From the NCBI GenBank assembly GCA_003225055.1, contig QIAU01000131.1, positions 17,642-81,641 on the forward strand: a stretch of DNA of 64,000 bases, written 5' to 3'. Positions 62,001 to 64,000 of the stretch are shown one piece after another. The notes below the pieces were generated by a model, which saw only the letters and a program-made list of their open reading frames with translations, made no database searches and had not been told where the DNA came from. The stretch comes from Acidobacteriota bacterium. Its GTDB lineage: Bacteria > Acidobacteriota > Terriglobia > Terriglobales > Acidobacteriaceae. Positions within the stretch are counted from its first letter, which is position 1. Every line of letters begins with the position of its first letter. Both the position numbers and the translations under genes were made by a program.

Positions 62001-62784
62001 CGACCACGGCTTTTCCGATTACCATGCCGGGTTTCTCAGCCTGAACAAGAGCTTCTCACGGGGTCTGCAATTCCAGGCGAACTGGACCTGGAGCCACGCC
62101 ATCGGCAATCAGGGAGTGGACCAGCAGAGCGGCTCCTCTGCAAACAGCCCTTACAACCTCAATCTCGACAAAGCCTCGGAGACATTCGACCGCCGGCACA
62201 CGGTAAACTTCTGGTGGTATTACGAACTGCCCTTCGGCAGAACCATGCGCACTTCGTCGAACGCGCTTAATCGCCTCATCGGCGGGTGGGGAACATCCGG
62301 GATTTTCACCTACTCTACCGGCACTCCGCTGCATGTCAGTGCCAACGGAGATTACGGTGCCTTTGAGAGCAACGGAACCGCCGCCATTTGCAGTGCTGAC
62401 CTCAGCGGACTGGCGGGACTGCACGCGAACGTGACAGGTTCCGGCGGCATCGGCACCTCGGGCAATGCGCACCTGAATATGTTCAGAGATCCAGCGACGG
62501 TGTACAACTCCTGCTCTCGCCCCCTGCTGAGCGTGGATTCCCGCATCCCCTTCGACAGCTTGCGGGCTCTGCCACGCTGGAACACCGACTTCTCGATGAT
62601 TAAGAATCTGTCTATCACGGAGCAGGTGAAGTTCAGCTTTTCGGCGGAATTCCTCAACCTGTTTAACGTGGTGGCCTTCTCGGATCCGTCGCTCAGCCTG
62701 AACAGCAAGAGCAACTTCGGCGTTCTGAGCAGCCAAGCCAATCTGCCGCGGCGCATCCTGCTAGGAGCGAAGCTCACCTTTTAG
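59017..62784 (+). pseudogene. TonB-dependent receptor (Oar-like) with two frame breaks
   Basis: Frame 1 (59017-61185) has a signal peptide, a carboxypeptidase-regulatory-like domain (SGLLSGVVTDLSGALIPGVS), plug and the first part of the barrel, and stops after PVDYWQRCSE. Frame 2 takes over at FGVTPVNYLPGDWKGRL (about 61175) and stops at 61907 after CVARGYSS. Frame 3 continues from about 61905 (TPVNGSLHFFSLNEFN) to LPRRILLGAKLTF at 62784. The three parts together form about 1250 residues of one receptor. Each break looks like a small out-of-frame deletion. Regulation signals are intact: near-perfect promoter, GGAGG and terminator. It is either recently inactivated or mis-assembled. A full relative is at 47290-50640. 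Confidence 0.82.
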
Positions 62785-62801
62785 AAATTGCAGGCTTGAT
62801 G

Positions 62802-62840
62802 ACGAAACCGCCTTGTGAGGGCGGTTTCGTTCTTGCCGGG
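62802..62840 (+). terminator. Strong rho-independent terminator of the second TonB receptor
   Basis: A perfect 11-bp stem, ACGAAACCGCC (62802-62812) with GGCGGTTTCGT (62820-62830), and a 7-nt loop is followed by TCTT. It lies 18 nt after the stop codon. Confidence 0.8.
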
Positions 62841-64000
62841 CTGCCAGTGGATCTCGCACGAGGGCCCTTAGCCGATGCACGCCCATAACGTTCTGTCGTT
62901 GCCGGCTGGCACTGTGGCCAGAGCACGCGGTGCACACGAACACAGGGTCGCGATGAAGTCGCGTTCTGCACGCGCATCGATTGCCACATCCTGCACGAGA
63001 GCGGGTGCGCCGACTAGAGCATCCGTGCGGCTTTTGCCGCTTGAGTCGCCGTCTCGAACAATGCCGGATGAACGGCGAGGCCGATGGACGACATTTGCCT
63101 TTCTTGCTTGCGGGAGATCCCGAAAGGAATTCCCGAGCGGCATCGAGCCGTTCGGCCGCGCAGCCGGATTTGAAAACATGAAGCATTGCAGTCATTCTGC
63201 GGCAGAGCGTGAATGTCGGCAATAGGAGGGCACCCTGCCCTTTTCGATTCCCAGCGTTCAGAGGCATTCGACGCCGCGAAGGCTAGGTGCCGAGGATTGT
63301 CGTCACAATCTCGCGATATCCGCTTTGATGCCTGGCGTGGTCATTCTTGTGACCGCGGTCGGCACGCTGAAGCTTCATTGGCTCGAACGCGAATAAAGTA
63401 TTCCCTCTTGCTGAACGTGCGATTCAGTCAGCGTGCCGATTGCTGGAGGTTTTGTCAGCATTTCGCCTCTGCAACCGAGGGCGGAGGAGCCGTCCATCAG
63501 ATCTCACAACCTCACCCGCGCGTGCGCGTGCCAATCTTTGAGCGGCTACATAAACGCGTTAGGTTTCTATGGTGCAGCACGTGGTCATTCTCGCGCACAC
63601 CTAACAGGAACCTCTCGGTTATTTAGTGTCAGGTTCGTGGATAAGGCGGTGGATCTCTTCTGCTGCTGCGGCGACGAGGGACGCTTGTGCGTCAGTGAGT
63701 CGATTCTGCGGATTCTGCATACCGCAAAGCGTGCGTGGTCTCATTTAAGGCGAGGGAAAGGACTTCACGTTTCACAGCATTCACACCTGAATTGAAGTAC
63801 GGTAAGGGGTTGCGGGGGAGAGGCAGTCTTGCTAGATGAGGATGGACGGATTACTGAAAACAGGTTGTGGGTCGGCCAATCCCGAGCGGGACAATGGGAA
63901 AGACCAAAGGACCAAGGGCGGCCGTGGGCTCGTGCTGCTTCCGGCCAGAAGTAGTTTCTGGTTGAATCAGCCCACGCGCGGCACACAAAGGGGGCACAGA
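62841..64000. other. 1.16-kb terminal region without a supported gene
   Basis: Open frames exist on both strands (for example the minus strand at 62868-63179) but they are Arg/Ser/Ala-rich, lack ribosome binding sites and match no family I recognise. It may be further decayed sequence continuing the pseudogene zone. Confidence 0.4.

Noticed and set aside
62761..63267. 168-codon minus-strand frame after the second TonB receptor
   Set aside because: It overlaps the terminator and the receptor's 3' end, and is Arg/Ser/Cys-rich with no motif.

Overview
The window looks like a chromosomal segment of an acidobacterium (Terriglobia/Koribacter-like). This is inferred from the gene content: Oar-type TonB receptors with an N-terminal carboxypeptidase-regulatory domain, VPS10/sortilin-like Asp-box proteins, M13 and M19 peptidases, a REC-PilZ-PilZ protein, a b558-type succinate dehydrogenase, high G+C and frequent GTG/TTG starts. 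No rRNA, intact tRNA, CRISPR array or prophage is visible. Coding density is high to about 55.9 kb and then falls.

Layout. 1-4.6 kb: the 5' part of nuoB (cut by the window edge), an MDR dehydrogenase, a DUF4242-like protein, then an XdhC/CoxI protein, a MobA-like nucleotidyltransferase and a HAD phosphatase, which suggests molybdenum-enzyme maturation. 4.7-5.7 kb: an IS200/IS605-type element with intact tnpA and a gutted tnpB, directly upstream of a gamma-glutamyltransferase gene. 7.4-13.9 kb: a 50-aa conserved-looking protein, a coiled-coil/REC-PilZ-PilZ pair, a universal-stress pseudogene, a periplasmic thioredoxin-fold protein, a multi-spanning membrane protein and rdgB. 14-17.6 kb: sdhC-sdhA-(56-aa membrane protein)-sdhB behind a sigma-70-like promoter. 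17.9-25.4 kb: an M15-like exported protein, an M19 dipeptidase, two cyclophilins, a frame-broken gene, mdh and icd, and a bactofilin-like protein. 25.4-35.2 kb: glnE, two outer-membrane-type proteins, M13 and M48 metalloproteases, and glnA with a preserved adenylylation Tyr, the target of GlnE. 35.2-38.6 kb: a possible structured non-coding element, a LysR regulator, a POTRA-only protein and a small secreted protein.

38.7-42.9 kb is a polyamine locus: pyruvoyl-dependent arginine decarboxylase, a deoxyhypusine-synthase-like enzyme, N-carbamoylputrescine amidase and agmatine deiminase. Together they could convert arginine to agmatine, N-carbamoylputrescine, putrescine and then an aminobutyl-transfer product such as homospermidine. 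The agmatine deiminase carries an in-frame insertion made of three consecutive DNA palindromes. nuoI, tadA and a broken 5' half of tRNA-Ser(CGA) follow.

44.9-57.7 kb is an accessory locus: a divergent GntR/FCD regulator and a tight five-gene operon (amidohydrolase, TonB receptor, MBL-fold hydrolase, PLP-dependent cysteine-desulfurase-like enzyme, Asp-box propeller protein), with a convergent amino-acid permease. I infer uptake and breakdown of an amino-acid or peptide-derived compound. 55.9-62.8 kb is a decay zone: a FAD-oxidase remnant, an internally deleted paralogue of the PLP enzyme, and a second TonB receptor with two frame breaks but an almost ideal promoter and terminator. 62.8-64 kb has no gene I can support.
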